This document shows, one piece after another, positions 36,876-47,991 of a DNA stretch of 64,000 nucleotides. Source of the stretch: Bradyrhizobium sp. sBnM-33 (GTDB lineage: Bacteria > Pseudomonadota > Alphaproteobacteria > Rhizobiales > Xanthobacteraceae). The notes under the pieces are model-generated. The model had not been told where the DNA came from and ran no database searches. It saw only the letters and a program-made list of their open reading frames with translations. The number at the start of each line of letters is the position of its first letter. Position 1 is the stretch's first letter. The translations under genes and the position numbers were made by a program. The stretch lies in assembly GCF_032917945.1 (NCBI RefSeq), contig NZ_CP136624.1, positions 7,068,001-7,132,000 on the forward strand. The letters run 5' to 3'.

Positions 36876-38390
36876 ATGACAAAAGCCCCCCTCTCCGAAG
36901 ACCGCGTTCCCGTCATCGTCGGCGTCGGCGAAATCGTCGATCGGCCAAAGGACATCGCCGCTGGTCTCGAACCGCTGGCGCTGCTCGAACAGGCGGTGCG
37001 ACGCGCGGAAGCCGATAGCGGCGCAAAGCTGCTCGGCGAGCTCGGCTCGCTCGACGTCGTCAATTTCCTGAGCTGGCGCTACCGCGATCCCGAGAAGCAG
37101 CTCGCAGCAAAGCTTGGTGCTGCGCCGGCGCATTGCTATTACGGCCCGGTCGGCGGCGAGAGCCCGATCCGCTACATTCACGAAGCCGCACAACGCATCG
37201 CGCGCGGCGAGTGCAGCGTGGCGGTGGTCTGCGGCGCGGAAGCGCAATCGACGGCGACCAGGGCCGAGCGCGGCGGTATTGCGCTGCCGTGGACGCCGTT
37301 CGCTCACGACGTCGAGGAGCCGAAACGCGGTGCGGCGTTTCAGAAGCCGATGGCGGTGAAGCTCGGCGTGTTCCGCCCTATCACGGTTTATCCGCTTTAC
37401 GAATCTGCAACCTCGGCGCATTGGGGCCAGACGCCGCGCGAGGCGCTCGCCGAATCCGGCGCGCTGTGGTCGACCTATTCGAAGGTCGCGTCGGAAAATC
37501 CGAACTCCTGGTTGAAGAAACGATTCACACCTGACGAGATCATCACGCCGACGCCGGAGAACCGGCTGATCGCGTGGCCCTATACAAAACTGATGGTGGC
37601 CAATCCGACCGTGAACATGGGTGGGGCGGTGCTGCTGACGTCGCTGGCGAAAGCGCGCGCGGCCGGTGTCCCTGCAGATCGCCTGATCTATCCGGTCGGC
37701 GGCGCCTCGGCGGAGGAACCGCGCGACTATCTGGTGCGCGACCAGTTTTATGAAAGCCATCCGCAGAACGCGGTGCTGAAGGCGATGATGGACCTTGTCG
37801 AGGGCGACGGCAGGAAATTCGACGCCATCGAGCTCTATAGCTGCTTTCCCTGTGTGCCGAAGATGGCGCGGCGGACGCTGGGCTTGGGCCCCGACGTGCA
37901 GCCGACGGTGACCGGCGGCCTCACCTTCTTCGGCGCGCCGCTCAATACCTATATGACGCACGCGGCGATTGCGATGGTGCGCAAGCTACGTCAAGACGGC
38001 AAGCTCGGCCTGCTCTACGGCCAGGGCGGCTTTGTCACCAAGCATCACGGGCTGGTGCTGTCGCGTGAGGCGCCGAAAGAGGCGCTCAAGCAGGACACCA
38101 GCGTGCAGGCCGAGGCCGACCGCAACCGCCGCACGGTGCCGGACTTCGTCACGGAGGCCTCAGGCAAGGGCAAAGTCGAGAGCTTTACCGTGATCTACAA
38201 GGGCAAGGGCGAGGTCGAGCACGGCGTCGTGATGCTGCGCACCGAGCAGGATGCGCGGGCGCTGGCGCGTGTGCCGGCCAATGACGCGGCGACGCTCAAG
38301 CATTTGTTAGATATGAACCGGACGCCGGTGGGGTCGGTGGGCGATATCGTTGCGGCCGACGACGGCGTGCTGGAGTGGCGGGTGGCTTAA
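36876..38390 (+). CDS. Thiolase-like protein with extra C-terminal domain (acyl-CoA binding, probably not a thiolase)
   Basis: A 504-residue protein: thiolase fold (about residues 1-400) plus a C-terminal domain of about 100 residues (FTVIYKGKGEVEHGVVMLRTEQ...), an OB-like module. By alignment with the thiolase at 6190-7329, its GGESP stands where GGCSF has the nucleophile Cys, GAPLNTYM where the active His lies, and LYGQGGF where CHGVGGM has the second Cys. All three catalytic residues are therefore missing. Bacterial thiolase-like proteins (SCP2-TLP type, e.g. mycobacterial) show the same pattern. It may bind acyl-CoA or lipids. Same-strand neighbour: nitronate monooxygenase. Confidence 0.82.
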   Translation: MTKAPLSEDRVPVIVGVGEIVDRPKDIAAGLEPLALLEQAVRRAEADSGAKLLGELGSLDVVNFLSWRYRDPEKQLAAKLGAAPAHCYYGPVGGESPIRYIHEAAQRIARGECSVAVVCGAEAQSTATRAERGGIALPWTPFAHDVEEPKRGAAFQKPMAVKLGVFRPITVYPLYESATSAHWGQTPREALAESGALWSTYSKVASENPNSWLKKRFTPDEIITPTPENRLIAWPYTKLMVANPTVNMGGAVLLTSLAKARAAGVPADRLIYPVGGASAEEPRDYLVRDQFYESHPQNAVLKAMMDLVEGDGRKFDAIELYSCFPCVPKMARRTLGLGPDVQPTVTGGLTFFGAPLNTYMTHAAIAMVRKLRQDGKLGLLYGQGGFVTKHHGLVLSREAPKEALKQDTSVQAEADRNRRTVPDFVTEASGKGKVESFTVIYKGKGEVEHGVVMLRTEQDARALARVPANDAATLKHLLDMNRTPVGSVGDIVAADDGVLEWRVA

Positions 38391-38395
38391 CTCAT

Positions 38396-38525
38396 GTCCC
38401 CGACGCGGTGCAGCGCCCTTGGCGCTGCTCCGCAGAGCGGGGACCCATTGCGGCCAGTCGCTGCTCTCGCAACATGGGCCCCGGCTCTGCAGCGCATCAC
38501 TTGCTTGCTGCGCTGCGTCCGGGGC
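38396..38525. repeat. Palindromic intergenic repeat, family G
   Basis: GTCCCCGACGCGGTGCAGCG on the left and CGCTGCGTCCGGGGCG on the right, with CCGCAGAGCGGGG/GCCCCGGCTCTGC inside. It lies between the convergent thiolase-like gene and the first chemoreceptor gene. Confidence 0.85.
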
Positions 38526-38545
38526 GCGAAAACGTGACAGCCACC

Positions 38546-40285
38546 TCACGCCGCCCGCACCGTATCCAGGAACTTGCCGACCTCGAGCTTGAGGCGGTTC
38601 GAGTCGGCAGAGAGCGACTGTGCCGCCGAAAGCACCTGCGCGGAAGCCGAGCCGGTCTCGCCGGCCCCGCGTTGCACGTCGATGATGTTGGCTGAAACCT
38701 GCTGGGTGCCATCGGCCGCCTGCTGCACGTTGCGGGAGATTTCCTGGGTCGCCGCTCCCTGCTCTTCCACCGCCGCGGCGATGGTCGAGGCGATCTCGGC
38801 CAGCCGTTCGATGGTGCCACTGATTTCCTTGATGGCGCCGACGGATTCGTGAGTCGCGCCCTGGATGCCTGATATCTGCTGACTGATCTCACCGGTGGCC
38901 TTGGCGGTTTGTTCGGCGAGCGCCTTCACTTCCGACGCCACCACCGCAAAGCCGCGGCCGGCCTCACCGGCGCGCGCCGCCTCGATCGTGGCGTTGAGCG
39001 CCAGCAGGTTTGTTTGGCCTGCAATGGTGTTGATGAGTTCGATGACGTCGCCGATGCGCGCTGCCGCCTTCGACAATTCGCTGACCCTGTCATTGGTGGT
39101 GCGCGCCTGGTCGACGGCTTCACCCGCCATTCGCGCCGATTCCTGCACCTGGCGGCTGATCTCGTTGACCGAAGACGACAGTTCCTCGGTCGCCGATGCA
39201 ACCGACTGCACGTTGGTGGTCGCCTCCTCGGAAGCAGCGGCCACCGTGGTCGTTACCTGCTGTGCGCGCTCCGCGGTCGCGGTCAGCGTGCTGGCGGAAG
39301 CCTCGAGTTCGGTAGAGGCCGACGATACGGTTTCGACGATCTCGCCGACGGCTGCCTCGAAGGAATCCGCGAGCCTGACCATTTCAGCCTTGCGCTGCTG
39401 GGCGGCGATCTGGTCCTGCTTGATCTTGGCCTCCGCCTCGTCGCGGGCCTTCTGTTCCGAGACGATCTTGAACTTCTCGACTGCGCCGGCGACCGCGCCG
39501 AGCTCATCCTTGCGTCCAAGGCCCGGCAGCACCACCGCGAAGTTACCGCCGGCGAGCTCGTCCATCGAGACGCTCAGCGCGCGCATCGGACGGGCGATCA
39601 TGAAGTAGGAGAATATGCTGGTTCCGATCAGCAACAGGATCGTGCCGATACCGATTGCCATGGATTCCCGTTCGGCCGCAGCCATTTCCCGGGCTGCTTC
39701 GGCCGCGACCTCTTCAACGCCGCGCTTTGCCAGGTCGGCGATCTGGTTGGCGAGCTGTTCGAGTTCGGCTGCGATCGGCAGCGTCGTCTCACGCGCGATG
39801 CGAACGGCTTCCTCGTTGAGCTTTGCAATTTTCGCTGCGGCATCAGTCCCGCTACCCGCGGCGGCAATCGCTTCAGCTCGAACCGCCGCAATCTGCTGAG
39901 CGCCTTTGGCATAGTCAGCCGACCTCGACTTGAGTTTTTCAATACGGGCACGATTTTCGGCCGACGAGAGGTTGAGCATCTCGTCGGCAAAACGATTCAC
40001 GGATTTGAACCGGGCGGCGAGATAGTCGGTGGCCTTTTGCATGTCCGCCGGATTGTTGACGAGGCGGAGATCCCGCACGCCGATCTGCATGCCGCGAATT
40101 GAAGCCTTCGCATCCACCGCATCCCGGGCAATCGCTTGCTGCACGGACTTGCGAGCATCCGCATCGCGGATGGCAGTGTTGGCGCGCATCTGGATGATCA
40201 CCATCGTACCAACAAGCAGAACGCCAAGGCCCGAGGCGATGCCGAGCTTGGCGCCGATCGACAGGTTCAGGATGAAACGGGACAT
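38546..40285 (-). CDS. Methyl-accepting chemotaxis protein (chemoreceptor 1)
   Basis: A 579-residue inner-membrane chemoreceptor. TM1 is about residues 10-30, then a helical periplasmic domain of about 170 residues, TM2 (about 205-228, [18 protein letters not shown]), a HAMP linker ([19 protein letters not shown]) and the cytoplasmic signalling hairpin. The conserved tip reads [20 protein letters not shown], followed by [15 protein letters not shown]. There is no C-terminal CheR/CheB tether pentapeptide; it ends FLDTVRAA like its three neighbours. Ligand unknown. First of four receptor genes on the minus strand. Good ATG at 40285 (MSRFILNL). Confidence 0.95.
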   Translation of the reverse strand: MSRFILNLSIGAKLGIASGLGVLLVGTMVIIQMRANTAIRDADARKSVQQAIARDAVDAKASIRGMQIGVRDLRLVNNPADMQKATDYLAARFKSVNRFADEMLNLSSAENRARIEKLKSRSADYAKGAQQIAAVRAEAIAAAGSGTDAAAKIAKLNEEAVRIARETTLPIAAELEQLANQIADLAKRGVEEVAAEAAREMAAAERESMAIGIGTILLLIGTSIFSYFMIARPMRALSVSMDELAGGNFAVVLPGLGRKDELGAVAGAVEKFKIVSEQKARDEAEAKIKQDQIAAQQRKAEMVRLADSFEAAVGEIVETVSSASTELEASASTLTATAERAQQVTTTVAAASEEATTNVQSVASATEELSSSVNEISRQVQESARMAGEAVDQARTTNDRVSELSKAAARIGDVIELINTIAGQTNLLALNATIEAARAGEAGRGFAVVASEVKALAEQTAKATGEISQQISGIQGATHESVGAIKEISGTIERLAEIASTIAAAVEEQGAATQEISRNVQQAADGTQQVSANIIDVQRGAGETGSASAQVLSAAQSLSADSNRLKLEVGKFLDTVRAA

Positions 40286-40544
40286 GGCCTTGCGTCCTTC
40301 AAATGAAAACGACCCGGGGAAACCACAGCGCTGCCGTTTATTTCCCGCACGGCGGGATCACGGTGAAGAAGTGCCGGGCCAATTTGGGACGAGCCGATTC
40401 GTGCGAACGAAGGGCTCCTGCGGCGGCATAGCCACAGAGCGGCACCCATGACCGCCAACCTTTCATACGATGGTTAATCAGCGTCTAAGGCGGCACGGTC
40501 CGGGAATTGGTAGTATTACGGACGCGCAGAGCGCTTGACCGCCC

Positions 40545-41513
40545 TCATGCCGGATCGTCCAACCGCTTGCGCGATGCCGACAGCGTCTGCTGCGGTGTTT
40601 CGCCAAACAGCTCGCGATAGAGCGCGGTGAACTCGCCCATGTGCCAGAAGCCGTTCACGAGCGCGACCGCCTTCACCGACTGCACCGACGCGCCGCTCAC
40701 CAGTTGTTGTCGTACATTCCACAGCCGCCGCAGCCGCATGTAGCGATGCATGCTCATGCCGCGAATGGCAACCACTGCGTTATGCAGCGTTCGCACCGAG
40801 ACCCCGAGTTGCCGCGCCACGTCGGCGCTGTACAGCGTCTTGCCGGCGTTGTCGGCCACGAACTCGTCGAGCTTACGGACCAGCGCCAGATAGTGGCTCA
40901 GGCTCAGGCGCTTGGCTTCGGGTGTGGGCGATGCCGCAGCCAGCGCCAGATCGACCGCCTGCAGGATCGATTCTTCGACGTGCTCGATCACGTTCGGCTG
41001 CGCGAAACTATCGGGCGAATGCGAAGCGAGCGTCAGCGCATCGCGAACCGTCACCCGGAGTGTCTCGCATCTATCCGGCAGCGTCGCGATCAATTGAGCA
41101 CTGTCGGCATCGCCTGGCCAGCCGCGATCGTCGATGGAAGCAAAATTCACAAGCGCGACCAGATTGGCCCGCTGTTCGACGATCTCACACGTCGCGGTAC
41201 CCTTGACCAGGAGCAGGGTCGGCGCACGGGCTTCAACGCCGTCGATGATCAGAGAAGCCGCATCATCCATCGTGAAGCCGACGATCGCGCCGGTCGTGGA
41301 ATACTGCATCTGCAGAATTCGAGGGAACGTCCGCTGCAGATGGACCGAACAGGACTTCAACTTCAACGAGGCGAAACCGGCGGCGAAGTGCTTGGCGTCG
41401 ATCGGAATGCTCTTGGCATCGCCCAGTCCTTCGATGTTCCGGAAACGATCGATGTCCAGAGACCGGCTAACCTTTACGAACTCAGACTCAACCAGTTCAT
41501 CAAGCAACGACAC
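40545..41513 (-). CDS. AraC-family transcriptional regulator
   Basis: A 322-residue regulator. The C-terminal 100 residues hold the two helix-turn-helices of the AraC/XylS family: LYSADVARQLGVSVRTLHN and VKAVALVNGFWHMGEFTALYREL, ending in FGETPQQTLSASRKR. The N-terminal 220 residues would be the effector domain, resembling AraC-binding-like-domain (PF14525) proteins. GTG 41513 is the first start in frame. It is placed between chemoreceptors 1 and 2 on the same strand; it could control one of them or catabolic genes elsewhere. Its usual target site cannot be named. Confidence 0.9.
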   Translation of the reverse strand: MSLLDELVESEFVKVSRSLDIDRFRNIEGLGDAKSIPIDAKHFAAGFASLKLKSCSVHLQRTFPRILQMQYSTTGAIVGFTMDDAASLIIDGVEARAPTLLLVKGTATCEIVEQRANLVALVNFASIDDRGWPGDADSAQLIATLPDRCETLRVTVRDALTLASHSPDSFAQPNVIEHVEESILQAVDLALAAASPTPEAKRLSLSHYLALVRKLDEFVADNAGKTLYSADVARQLGVSVRTLHNAVVAIRGMSMHRYMRLRRLWNVRQQLVSGASVQSVKAVALVNGFWHMGEFTALYRELFGETPQQTLSASRKRLDDPA

Positions 41514-41978
41514 GCGGCGGTTATCCGAGCCGTCGGCGGCGATCGTCGCAACAACGAAAAAGGACGCTAGCCGGGATTGAGAAGTATCGTATGCGCAACT
41601 TGACCATGACGGATGGGTGCCTCGATGCGCCTTTCCTTTGGATGAAGCGGGTTGAGTCCTGGCTGATCTTTATTGACGCAGAACACATGGCAGATCTTCC
41701 GGCATCAGACGTTCTGACATCAGATCGTCACAATACTTCTGCCTCTTACCACTTTTTCCCGACCGCGAAAGTTCGTTCGCCGCATTTTGTCCCAGTTTCG
41801 CCCACTGCGATTGATCGGCACGCGCAGCAATCGCAACTTTACGATCTAGGGATGTCTCCCGCTCCTCTTGCAGCCGACAAACCGACTGCTCATGGCAATT
41901 CGCGTTTCTGATTCGGATCGTCAGGGATCGCGAAGCCGGTATTAGGAACCGGCTTCGAACCGAATAGGAGGTACGAGA
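41514..41978. other. 465-bp gap upstream of the AraC gene
   Basis: It contains no convincing gene. A 106-codon frame at 41591-41911 (+) has AT-rich third positions unlike its neighbours. A repeat of GTTCTGACATCAGAT/CATCAGACG type at about 41702-41728 could be an AraC-type half-site pair. The right end has the hairpin at 41931-41957. Confidence 0.4.
41931..41957 (-). terminator. Hairpin downstream of chemoreceptor 2
   Basis: CGAAGCCGGT (41931-41940) pairs perfectly with ACCGGCTTCG (41948-41957) around a 7-nt loop. It lies 20 nt after the chemoreceptor 2 stop. There is no T-run on the exit side, so termination may need Rho or be partial. Confidence 0.5.
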
Positions 41979-43679
41979 TCAGGCCGCCCGCACCGAGTCG
42001 AGGAACCGGCCGACCTCGAGCTTGAGACGGTTCGAATCGCCTGACAGCGATTGCGCCGCCGCAAGCACCTGCGAAGACGCCGACCCGGTTTCGCTGGCGC
42101 CGCGCTGCACGTCGGTGATGTTGGAGGACACCTGCTGGGTGCCCATGGCAGCCTGCTGCACGTTGCGGGAGATTTCCTGGGTCGCGGCGCCCTGCTGTTC
42201 CACGGCCGCCGCAATCGTCGACGAAATCTCCGACAGCTTCTCGATGGTGCCGCTGATCGCCTGGATCGCGTTCACGGATTCCTGGGTGGCGGCCTGGATG
42301 CCGGTGATCTGCTGGCCGATTTCGCCGGTGGCTTTGGCGGTCTGCTCGGCGAGCGCCTTTACCTCTGAGGCCACGACCGCAAAACCGCGACCGGCTTCGC
42401 CAGCGCGTGCCGCCTCGATGGTGGCGTTGAGCGCAAGCAGGTTGGTCTGGCCGGCGATGGTGTTGATCAGTTCGACGACGTCGCCGATGCGGGTTGCCGC
42501 CTTCGACAGTTCGCTGACGCGGTCATTGGTGGTGCGTGCCTGGTCCACGGCGTCGTTGGCCATCCGCGCCGATTCCTGCACCTGGCGGCTGATCTCGGTG
42601 ACGGACGAGGCCATCTCTTCGGTGGCCGATGCCACCGACTGCACGTTGGTGGAAGCTTCTTCGGAGGCTGCCGCAACCGTGGTCGTGAGTTCCTGCGCGC
42701 GCTCCGCGGTCGCGGTGAGCGTGCCGGCCGAGACCTCGAGCTGGCTCGACGCCGCCGAGACGGCCTCGACGATCTGGCCGACCGCGGCTTCGAAATCGTC
42801 GGCCATCTTGCTCATGTCCGCCCTGCGGCTTGCCACGGCGCGGGTCTCCGCCGCGCGTTGCTCGGCCTCCAGCGACTGGCGGGCGACGGCGTTGCTCTTG
42901 AACACTTCGACGGCTTTGGCCATCTCGCCAACCTCGTCGCCGCGCCCGATGCCCGGCACTTCAACGGCAAGATTGCCGCTGGCAAGATCGTTCATGGCGG
43001 CGGTCATGCGCTGCAGGGGCGCGGTGATGCTCCGCGCCACGAAGATCGACACCGCAAGCATGAACAGCAGGATCACGCCGGAGACGATCAGCGAGCGCTG
43101 GGTTGACACCCAGGCCTGTGCGTTGAGGTCGTCGATGTAGACGCCGGTGCCGATGACCCAGTTCCACGGCGCAAAACCGACCACGTAGGACAGTTTCGGC
43201 TGAGGCTTGTCGAAGCCCGGCTTGGGCCATTCATAGGGGACGAAGCCTGAGCCGTCCTTTTTGACGGTGTTGACGAAGTCGACGAACAGCAGCTTGCCGT
43301 TCGGGTCCTTGTAGGCCGACAGATCGTTGCCGTTCATCTCTGACCTGATCGGATGCATCACCATTTTCGGATGCATGTCGTTGATCCAGTAATAGTCGTT
43401 ATTGCCGTAACGAAGCGCCGCGACGCGCGCCATCGCCTGCTTCTGCGCGTCGGCGTCCGAAACACCGCCCTTCTGCGCCGCGGCATGCTCTTCCTTGACG
43501 ATGCCAATCGCGAGTTCGCCGAGGTGCCGCAATTCAATCTGCTTCTGCTGATTGAGGCTCGAAGCCAGCTCGCGCGACTCGAGAAAGGTCACGCCCAGGA
43601 GCCCGACGAAGCTGAGGCAGATGAGGCCATAGATCTTTCGGCCAACCGTCAGCTTGGCCCGACGTACCATTGCAAACAT
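41979..43679 (-). CDS. Methyl-accepting chemotaxis protein with single Cache domain (chemoreceptor 2)
   Basis: A 566-residue chemoreceptor. TM1 (about residues 15-35) is followed by a periplasmic sCache_2 domain with the hallmark [15 protein letters not shown] (about residues 97-111) and [22 protein letters not shown]2 is about 190-210, then HAMP ([20 protein letters not shown]) and a signalling domain almost the same as in the other three receptors. sCache_2 domains typically bind short carboxylates. It ends FLDSVRAA without a CheR-binding tail. The ATG at 43679 (MFAMVRRAK) was chosen for its GGAGATC SD; the longer frame (43718) is less likely. Confidence 0.95.
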   Translation of the reverse strand: MFAMVRRAKLTVGRKIYGLICLSFVGLLGVTFLESRELASSLNQQKQIELRHLGELAIGIVKEEHAAAQKGGVSDADAQKQAMARVAALRYGNNDYYWINDMHPKMVMHPIRSEMNGNDLSAYKDPNGKLLFVDFVNTVKKDGSGFVPYEWPKPGFDKPQPKLSYVVGFAPWNWVIGTGVYIDDLNAQAWVSTQRSLIVSGVILLFMLAVSIFVARSITAPLQRMTAAMNDLASGNLAVEVPGIGRGDEVGEMAKAVEVFKSNAVARQSLEAEQRAAETRAVASRRADMSKMADDFEAAVGQIVEAVSAASSQLEVSAGTLTATAERAQELTTTVAAASEEASTNVQSVASATEEMASSVTEISRQVQESARMANDAVDQARTTNDRVSELSKAATRIGDVVELINTIAGQTNLLALNATIEAARAGEAGRGFAVVASEVKALAEQTAKATGEIGQQITGIQAATQESVNAIQAISGTIEKLSEISSTIAAAVEQQGAATQEISRNVQQAAMGTQQVSSNITDVQRGASETGSASSQVLAAAQSLSGDSNRLKLEVGRFLDSVRAA

Positions 43680-43860
43680 GCTTGATCTCCACGCGACGAC
43701 GGAGGTCGTCTGTCCCATTGCGCGGAATCGTATAGGTCAGCCGCTTTCTACCCGTTAATTTTGTACTCAGTAGATCTACGGAGTCCCATTAATCAGGACC
43801 CCTGCGGGCCCAGTGCTATCGCATATGCGGTCATGTAGTGGTTCGGTGTGCCCACAAACT

Positions 43861-43947
43861 CGTCATGCCCGGGGCTTGTCCCGGGCATCCACGTCTTGGT
43901 CTCCGCGCGAGAAGACGTGGATGGGCGGGACAAGCCCGGCCATGACG
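43861..43947. repeat. Palindromic intergenic repeat, family D, in a 343-bp gap
   Basis: CGTCATGCCCGGGGCTTGTC and GACAAGCCCGGCCATGACG arms with ACGTCTTGGTCTC/GAGAAGACGT inside. The gap 43680-44022 also has an outer pair CTATCGCATATGC (43816) and GTCATATGCGACAG (43982) but no gene. Confidence 0.82.
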
Positions 43948-44022
43948 ATGCGGAAACTTGAGCGCTCGCGAGCTCAGCGCCGTCATATGCGACAGCCCTG
44001 CCCTTGCGGGGCCCGGGCGACC

Positions 44023-46053
44023 TCAGGCCGCTCGTACCGAATTCAGGAACTTGCCGACCTCGAGCTTGAGGCGGTTGGAATCCGACGACAGCGACTGGGC
44101 CGAAGAGAGCACCTGCGTCGAGGCCGATCCGGTCTCGCCGGCCCCGCGCTGCACGTCGGTGATGTTGGCGGAGACCTGCTGGGTGCCGCGGGCCGCCTGT
44201 TGCACGTTGCGGGAGATTTCCTGGGTTGCGGCACCCTGCTCTTCCACCGCGGCCGCAATGGTCGAGGATATTTCCGAGAGCTTCTCGATCGTGGAGCTGA
44301 TCGCCTGGATCGCACCGACGGACTCCTCCGTCGCGGCCTGAATGCCTGTGATCTGCTGGCCGATCTCGCCGGTCGCCTTCGAGGTTTGTTCGGCGAGCGC
44401 CTTCACCTCGGAAGCCACGACGGCGAAGCCGCGGCCGGCGTCGCCGGCCCGGGCCGCCTCGATAGTGGCGTTGAGCGCGAGCAGATTGGTCTGTTCGGCG
44501 ATGGTGTTGATGAGTTCGACCACTGCGCCGATGCGGGCGGCCGCCTTCGCCAATTCGCTGACCCGGCCATTGGTGGTGCGGGCCTGGTCGACAGCTTCAT
44601 TGGCCATTCGCGCCGATTCCTGGACCTGACGGCCGATCTCGGTGATCGACGAGGCCATCTCTTCGGTGGAGGAAGCCACCGACTGCACGTTGGTAGAGGC
44701 TTCCTCGGAAGCCGCAGCCACCATCGTGGTCAGCTCCTGGGCGCGTTCGGCGGTCGCGGTCAGCGTGCCGGCGGCGGCTTCGAGTTCGGTCGAAGCCGAG
44801 GACACCGTGTCCACGATTTCGCCGACCGCGCCTTCGAAATCGTCGGCGAGCTTGATCATTTCTTGCTTGCGCCGCTGCGCCGCGACCTGGTCCTGCTGGA
44901 CCTTGGCCTCGGCTTCCTCGCGCGCCTTGTGTTCGGCGTTCTCGCGGATGACCGTCACCGTCTTGGCGAGGTCGCCGATTTCGTCGCCGCGGCCAGCGCC
45001 GGGAATCTCGACGTCGAGATTGCCGCCGGCCATTTCGCCCAGCGCACCGTTCAGCCGCGTCATCGGACGCGCGACCCCGAGGAAGGAGAATACCACCGAA
45101 GCGATCAGCGACGCGACGACGATGATCGCCATGATCAGGTTGATGCGGTTGGCGCGCTCGGTATCGGCCATGACCTCGTCTTTGGAGGTCTTGGCATCCC
45201 TTTGCGCGGCCTCGACGGTTGTTTCCATCAGATTGGCAACATCTGCGGCGGCCTTGACGGTGCGGTTGGTGATGATGTCGTTCTTGACCTGCTCGGTCTT
45301 TACCGCTTCCTCATTGGCGGCCAGGAAGCGCTTGACGGTCGAGGAAAGGTTGCTGACCACGACCAGCAACTCGCGATCGTCGGCCTCGCCGCGCAGCTTG
45401 TTAAAGACGTCCTTCAGCGAGGCCTCGGTCTTGGCCATCTCCGTGACCAGGTTGGCATCGCCGGTCGCGCCGAGCTTCCAGGCGGCTGCCCGCAGCGCGT
45501 TCACCTTTCCATCGGCCTGAAATAGCAGACGCTCGATCTCGAGACGGTTATCCAACTTCGCCATGGCCGGCAACTTCAACTGAGCATCGACCGCCTTGGT
45601 CCATTCCTCCGAGATCACCGAGCGCTTCTCGATCTGCGCCAGCAACGTGCTCTGCGCCTTGGCGAGATCTTCCACGGCGGCGGTAAAGCCATCCATCAAG
45701 GTCTTGATCTTCTGCAGCCGTTCCCTGGCGTCAGGCCGCTGCGCGGTCGCGAGCGCGGCGTCCAATTCCTTTGCTGCGCTCGCCTTGTGGCGCTGCAAAT
45801 CGGCAATGGCCTTTTCGACCTCGGCGGGGGCTCGCGCCAGCCTGACGTCGCCGGCGGCAAGCTGAATCTTGCGCAGGTCGATATGGGCAGAGAGCGAGTT
45901 GTCGGCCACTTGCTGCGACCGGGCGGCACGCTCGCTGGCTTCCTCGATCCTCGATTCGGTGACCATCTGGTTGGTCACCATGCCGATCGCCAGCAGGACG
46001 CCGACCGCGCCGGCCAAGCCCAGTTTGTTTCCGATGCGGTTGAGCTTGATCAT
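44023..46053 (-). CDS. Methyl-accepting chemotaxis protein with long helical sensor (chemoreceptor 3)
   Basis: A 676-residue chemoreceptor. TM1 ([20 protein letters not shown], about residues 12-31) is followed by a long, all-helical periplasmic part of about 300 residues, probably two stacked four-helix bundles (HBM-type). TM2 is about 346-368 ([23 protein letters not shown]), then HAMP and the shared signalling domain with [19 protein letters not shown]. Note E for G in the IAGQT segment. It ends [11 protein letters not shown] receptors elsewhere sense TCA acids or purines, but this is only suggestive. ATG 46053 (MIKLNRIG) was chosen; an upstream 58-codon extension has no family similarity. 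Confidence 0.94.
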   Translation of the reverse strand: MIKLNRIGNKLGLAGAVGVLLAIGMVTNQMVTESRIEEASERAARSQQVADNSLSAHIDLRKIQLAAGDVRLARAPAEVEKAIADLQRHKASAAKELDAALATAQRPDARERLQKIKTLMDGFTAAVEDLAKAQSTLLAQIEKRSVISEEWTKAVDAQLKLPAMAKLDNRLEIERLLFQADGKVNALRAAAWKLGATGDANLVTEMAKTEASLKDVFNKLRGEADDRELLVVVSNLSSTVKRFLAANEEAVKTEQVKNDIITNRTVKAAADVANLMETTVEAAQRDAKTSKDEVMADTERANRINLIMAIIVVASLIASVVFSFLGVARPMTRLNGALGEMAGGNLDVEIPGAGRGDEIGDLAKTVTVIRENAEHKAREEAEAKVQQDQVAAQRRKQEMIKLADDFEGAVGEIVDTVSSASTELEAAAGTLTATAERAQELTTMVAAASEEASTNVQSVASSTEEMASSITEIGRQVQESARMANEAVDQARTTNGRVSELAKAAARIGAVVELINTIAEQTNLLALNATIEAARAGDAGRGFAVVASEVKALAEQTSKATGEIGQQITGIQAATEESVGAIQAISSTIEKLSEISSTIAAAVEEQGAATQEISRNVQQAARGTQQVSANITDVQRGAGETGSASTQVLSSAQSLSSDSNRLKLEVGKFLNSVRAA

Positions 46054-46245
46054 GTCGACGACCCCAAATTCTTCTGAAGCAGTTTTTCCGGAGGCGGAAT
46101 TCGCGATGCAAGGAACCGGCAGCCTGCGCGCGCGAATCCCGGAGATGCAGGGGCAGCCTAGCGGGGACCGGTTAATTTCCGCTTGCGTGAAACTACGGAT
46201 TGTCCAGCCGGGTTGCGGCGCCGCCAAATTCGCGCAGCACGAGAA

Positions 46246-46278
46246 AAGGCCCGGCGCCCTTTCCGGGAGCCGGGCCCT
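46246..46278 (-). terminator. Rho-independent terminator of chemoreceptor 4
   Basis: On the minus strand GGCCCGGC (46276-46269) pairs with GCCGGGCC (46255-46248), followed at once by TTTTCTCG. It lies 24-60 nt after the chemoreceptor 4 stop codon, separating it from chemoreceptor 3, so each receptor is probably its own transcription unit. Confidence 0.75.
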
Positions 46279-46299
46279 TCGTCTGCGGCCGGCCGGTTG

Positions 46300-47991
46300 T
46301 CACGCTGCCCGGACCGATTCCAGAAACTTGCCGACTTCGAGCCTGAGGCGCTGGCTGTCGCCCGACAGCGACTGCGCCGCCGACAGCACCTGCGAGGCGG
46401 CCGCACCGGTCTCGCCGGCGCCGCGCTGCACATCGGTGATATTGGTGGAGACCTGATGGGTGCCGCGGGCAGCCTGCTGCACGTTGCGGGAGATTTCCTG
46501 GGTTGCGGCGCCCTGCTCTTCCACGGCGGCCGCGATAGCCGAGGAGATCTCCGCCAGCCTTTCGATGGTGCCGCTGATTTCCTTGATCGCGCTAACAGAC
46601 TCCTGGGTCGCGCCCTGGATGCCGGCAATTTGCTGGCTGATCTCGCCGGTGGCCTTTGCCGTCTGTTCGGCCAGCGCCTTCACCTCCGAGGCCACGACCG
46701 CAAAGCCGCGGCCGGCTTCGCCCGCGCGCGCCGCCTCGATGGTGGCGTTGAGCGCCAGCAGATTGGTCTGGCCTGCGATGGTGTTGATGAGTTCGACGAC
46801 GTCGCCGATCCGGCCCGCCGCCTTGGACAATTCGCTGACCCGCTCGTTGGTGACGCGGGCCTGACCGACTGCGTCTGTCGCCATCCGCGCCGACGCCTGC
46901 ACCTGGCGGCCAATCTCGGTGACCGAGGAAGAAAGCTCTTCAGTCGCCGAGGCCACGGACTGCACGTTGGCGGAGGCTTCGCCGGAAGCCGAGGCCACCG
47001 CCGAGGTCAGCGTCTGCGAGCGCTCGGCGGTCGCCGACAGCGTGCCGGCCGACGCTTCGAGCTGCGTCGAAGCCGAAGATACCGTCTGCACGATCTCGCC
47101 GATCACGCTTTCGAAGTTGCGGGTGATGCCGTCGACCCGCCGGCCGCGCTCGATCTTGGCTTCGGCGTCAGCGGCGGCGGCTTCGTCGGCAGCTTTCTTG
47201 GCAATCAGCGCTTCCTTGAATACCTGCAAGGTATCGGCCATCGCGCCGATTTCGGTTTTCTCGCCCTGGTGCGGCACCTTCGCGCTCAGATCGCCCATAC
47301 CCAAGGCCTGCATCGGCGTGACGATGGAGGCAATGCCGCTGGAGACATCGCGAACCAGGTAGGCACTGATGCCGACGCCGATCATGACGGCGGCGCCGAG
47401 GATCAAGGCAAGCATCATGAGAGCGGCGGTGTAGCTGTCGGCCGCCTCTCTTGCCGCCTTGTCCGCGCCGGCATTGTTCAAGTCGACGCTCTTTTTCAGG
47501 ACGGCGTCGGCGTCGAGGCCGATCTTGTTGACGGTGGTGGTATTCAGGTCGTTGGCTTCGGTAGGGATATTGCCAGCCGCCTTGCGCGACAGTTCCATGA
47601 CCTCTTGGGTGCCCTTCCGATATTTATCCCATAGCTTCGACCATTCGGTATACAGCGCGCGTTCCTCCGCCGAGGTGATCAGCGGCTCGTAGGCGGCGCG
47701 GATCTTGGTGTTGCTCTCGATGACCGCAGCGAGTGTCTTTTCCATCGCCAGCTTCTCGTCCAGCGTCTCGGACAGCATGTGCTCGCGGATTACGTTGCGG
47801 TACGTAATGACGCCGGCCCGCAGGTCGCCCAGCACTCGGATGCTCGGCATCCAGTTGGTTGCGATATCGACCGTATTGGCGTTAATGGCGCGCATATTCT
47901 TCACCGCGAGCAGACCCATGCCCGCCATCGCGGCGAGCAGGAAGGCGACCACGGCGATGATCTTGGCGCGGATCGAATAGCGGGCGAGCAT
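46300..47991 (-). CDS. Methyl-accepting chemotaxis protein with 4HB sensor (chemoreceptor 4)
   Basis: A 563-residue chemoreceptor. TM1 is about residues 8-30; the periplasmic part (about 31-190) fits a four-helix bundle (4HB_MCP): [21 protein letters not shown]...[12 protein letters not shown]2 is about 191-213 ([21 protein letters not shown]), then HAMP ([22 protein letters not shown]) and the shared signalling domain ([19 protein letters not shown]). It ends FLESVRAA. The start at ATG 47991 ([10 protein letters not shown]) is clear. Related 4HB receptors sense amino acids or sugars; ligand unknown. Rho-independent terminator follows. Confidence 0.95.
   Translation of the reverse strand: MLARYSIRAKIIAVVAFLLAAMAGMGLLAVKNMRAINANTVDIATNWMPSIRVLGDLRAGVITYRNVIREHMLSETLDEKLAMEKTLAAVIESNTKIRAAYEPLITSAEERALYTEWSKLWDKYRKGTQEVMELSRKAAGNIPTEANDLNTTTVNKIGLDADAVLKKSVDLNNAGADKAAREAADSYTAALMMLALILGAAVMIGVGISAYLVRDVSSGIASIVTPMQALGMGDLSAKVPHQGEKTEIGAMADTLQVFKEALIAKKAADEAAAADAEAKIERGRRVDGITRNFESVIGEIVQTVSSASTQLEASAGTLSATAERSQTLTSAVASASGEASANVQSVASATEELSSSVTEIGRQVQASARMATDAVGQARVTNERVSELSKAAGRIGDVVELINTIAGQTNLLALNATIEAARAGEAGRGFAVVASEVKALAEQTAKATGEISQQIAGIQGATQESVSAIKEISGTIERLAEISSAIAAAVEEQGAATQEISRNVQQAARGTHQVSTNITDVQRGAGETGAAASQVLSAAQSLSGDSQRLRLEVGKFLESVRAA

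Noticed and set aside
41591..41911. A 106-codon frame upstream of the AraC gene
   Set aside because: Third positions are not GC-biased, there is no SD and no family pattern; it is more likely control region.
43813..45525. A 570-codon plus-strand frame over chemoreceptor 3
   Set aside because: It mirrors the repetitive helical signalling domain of the receptor on the opposite strand and has no independent motif.
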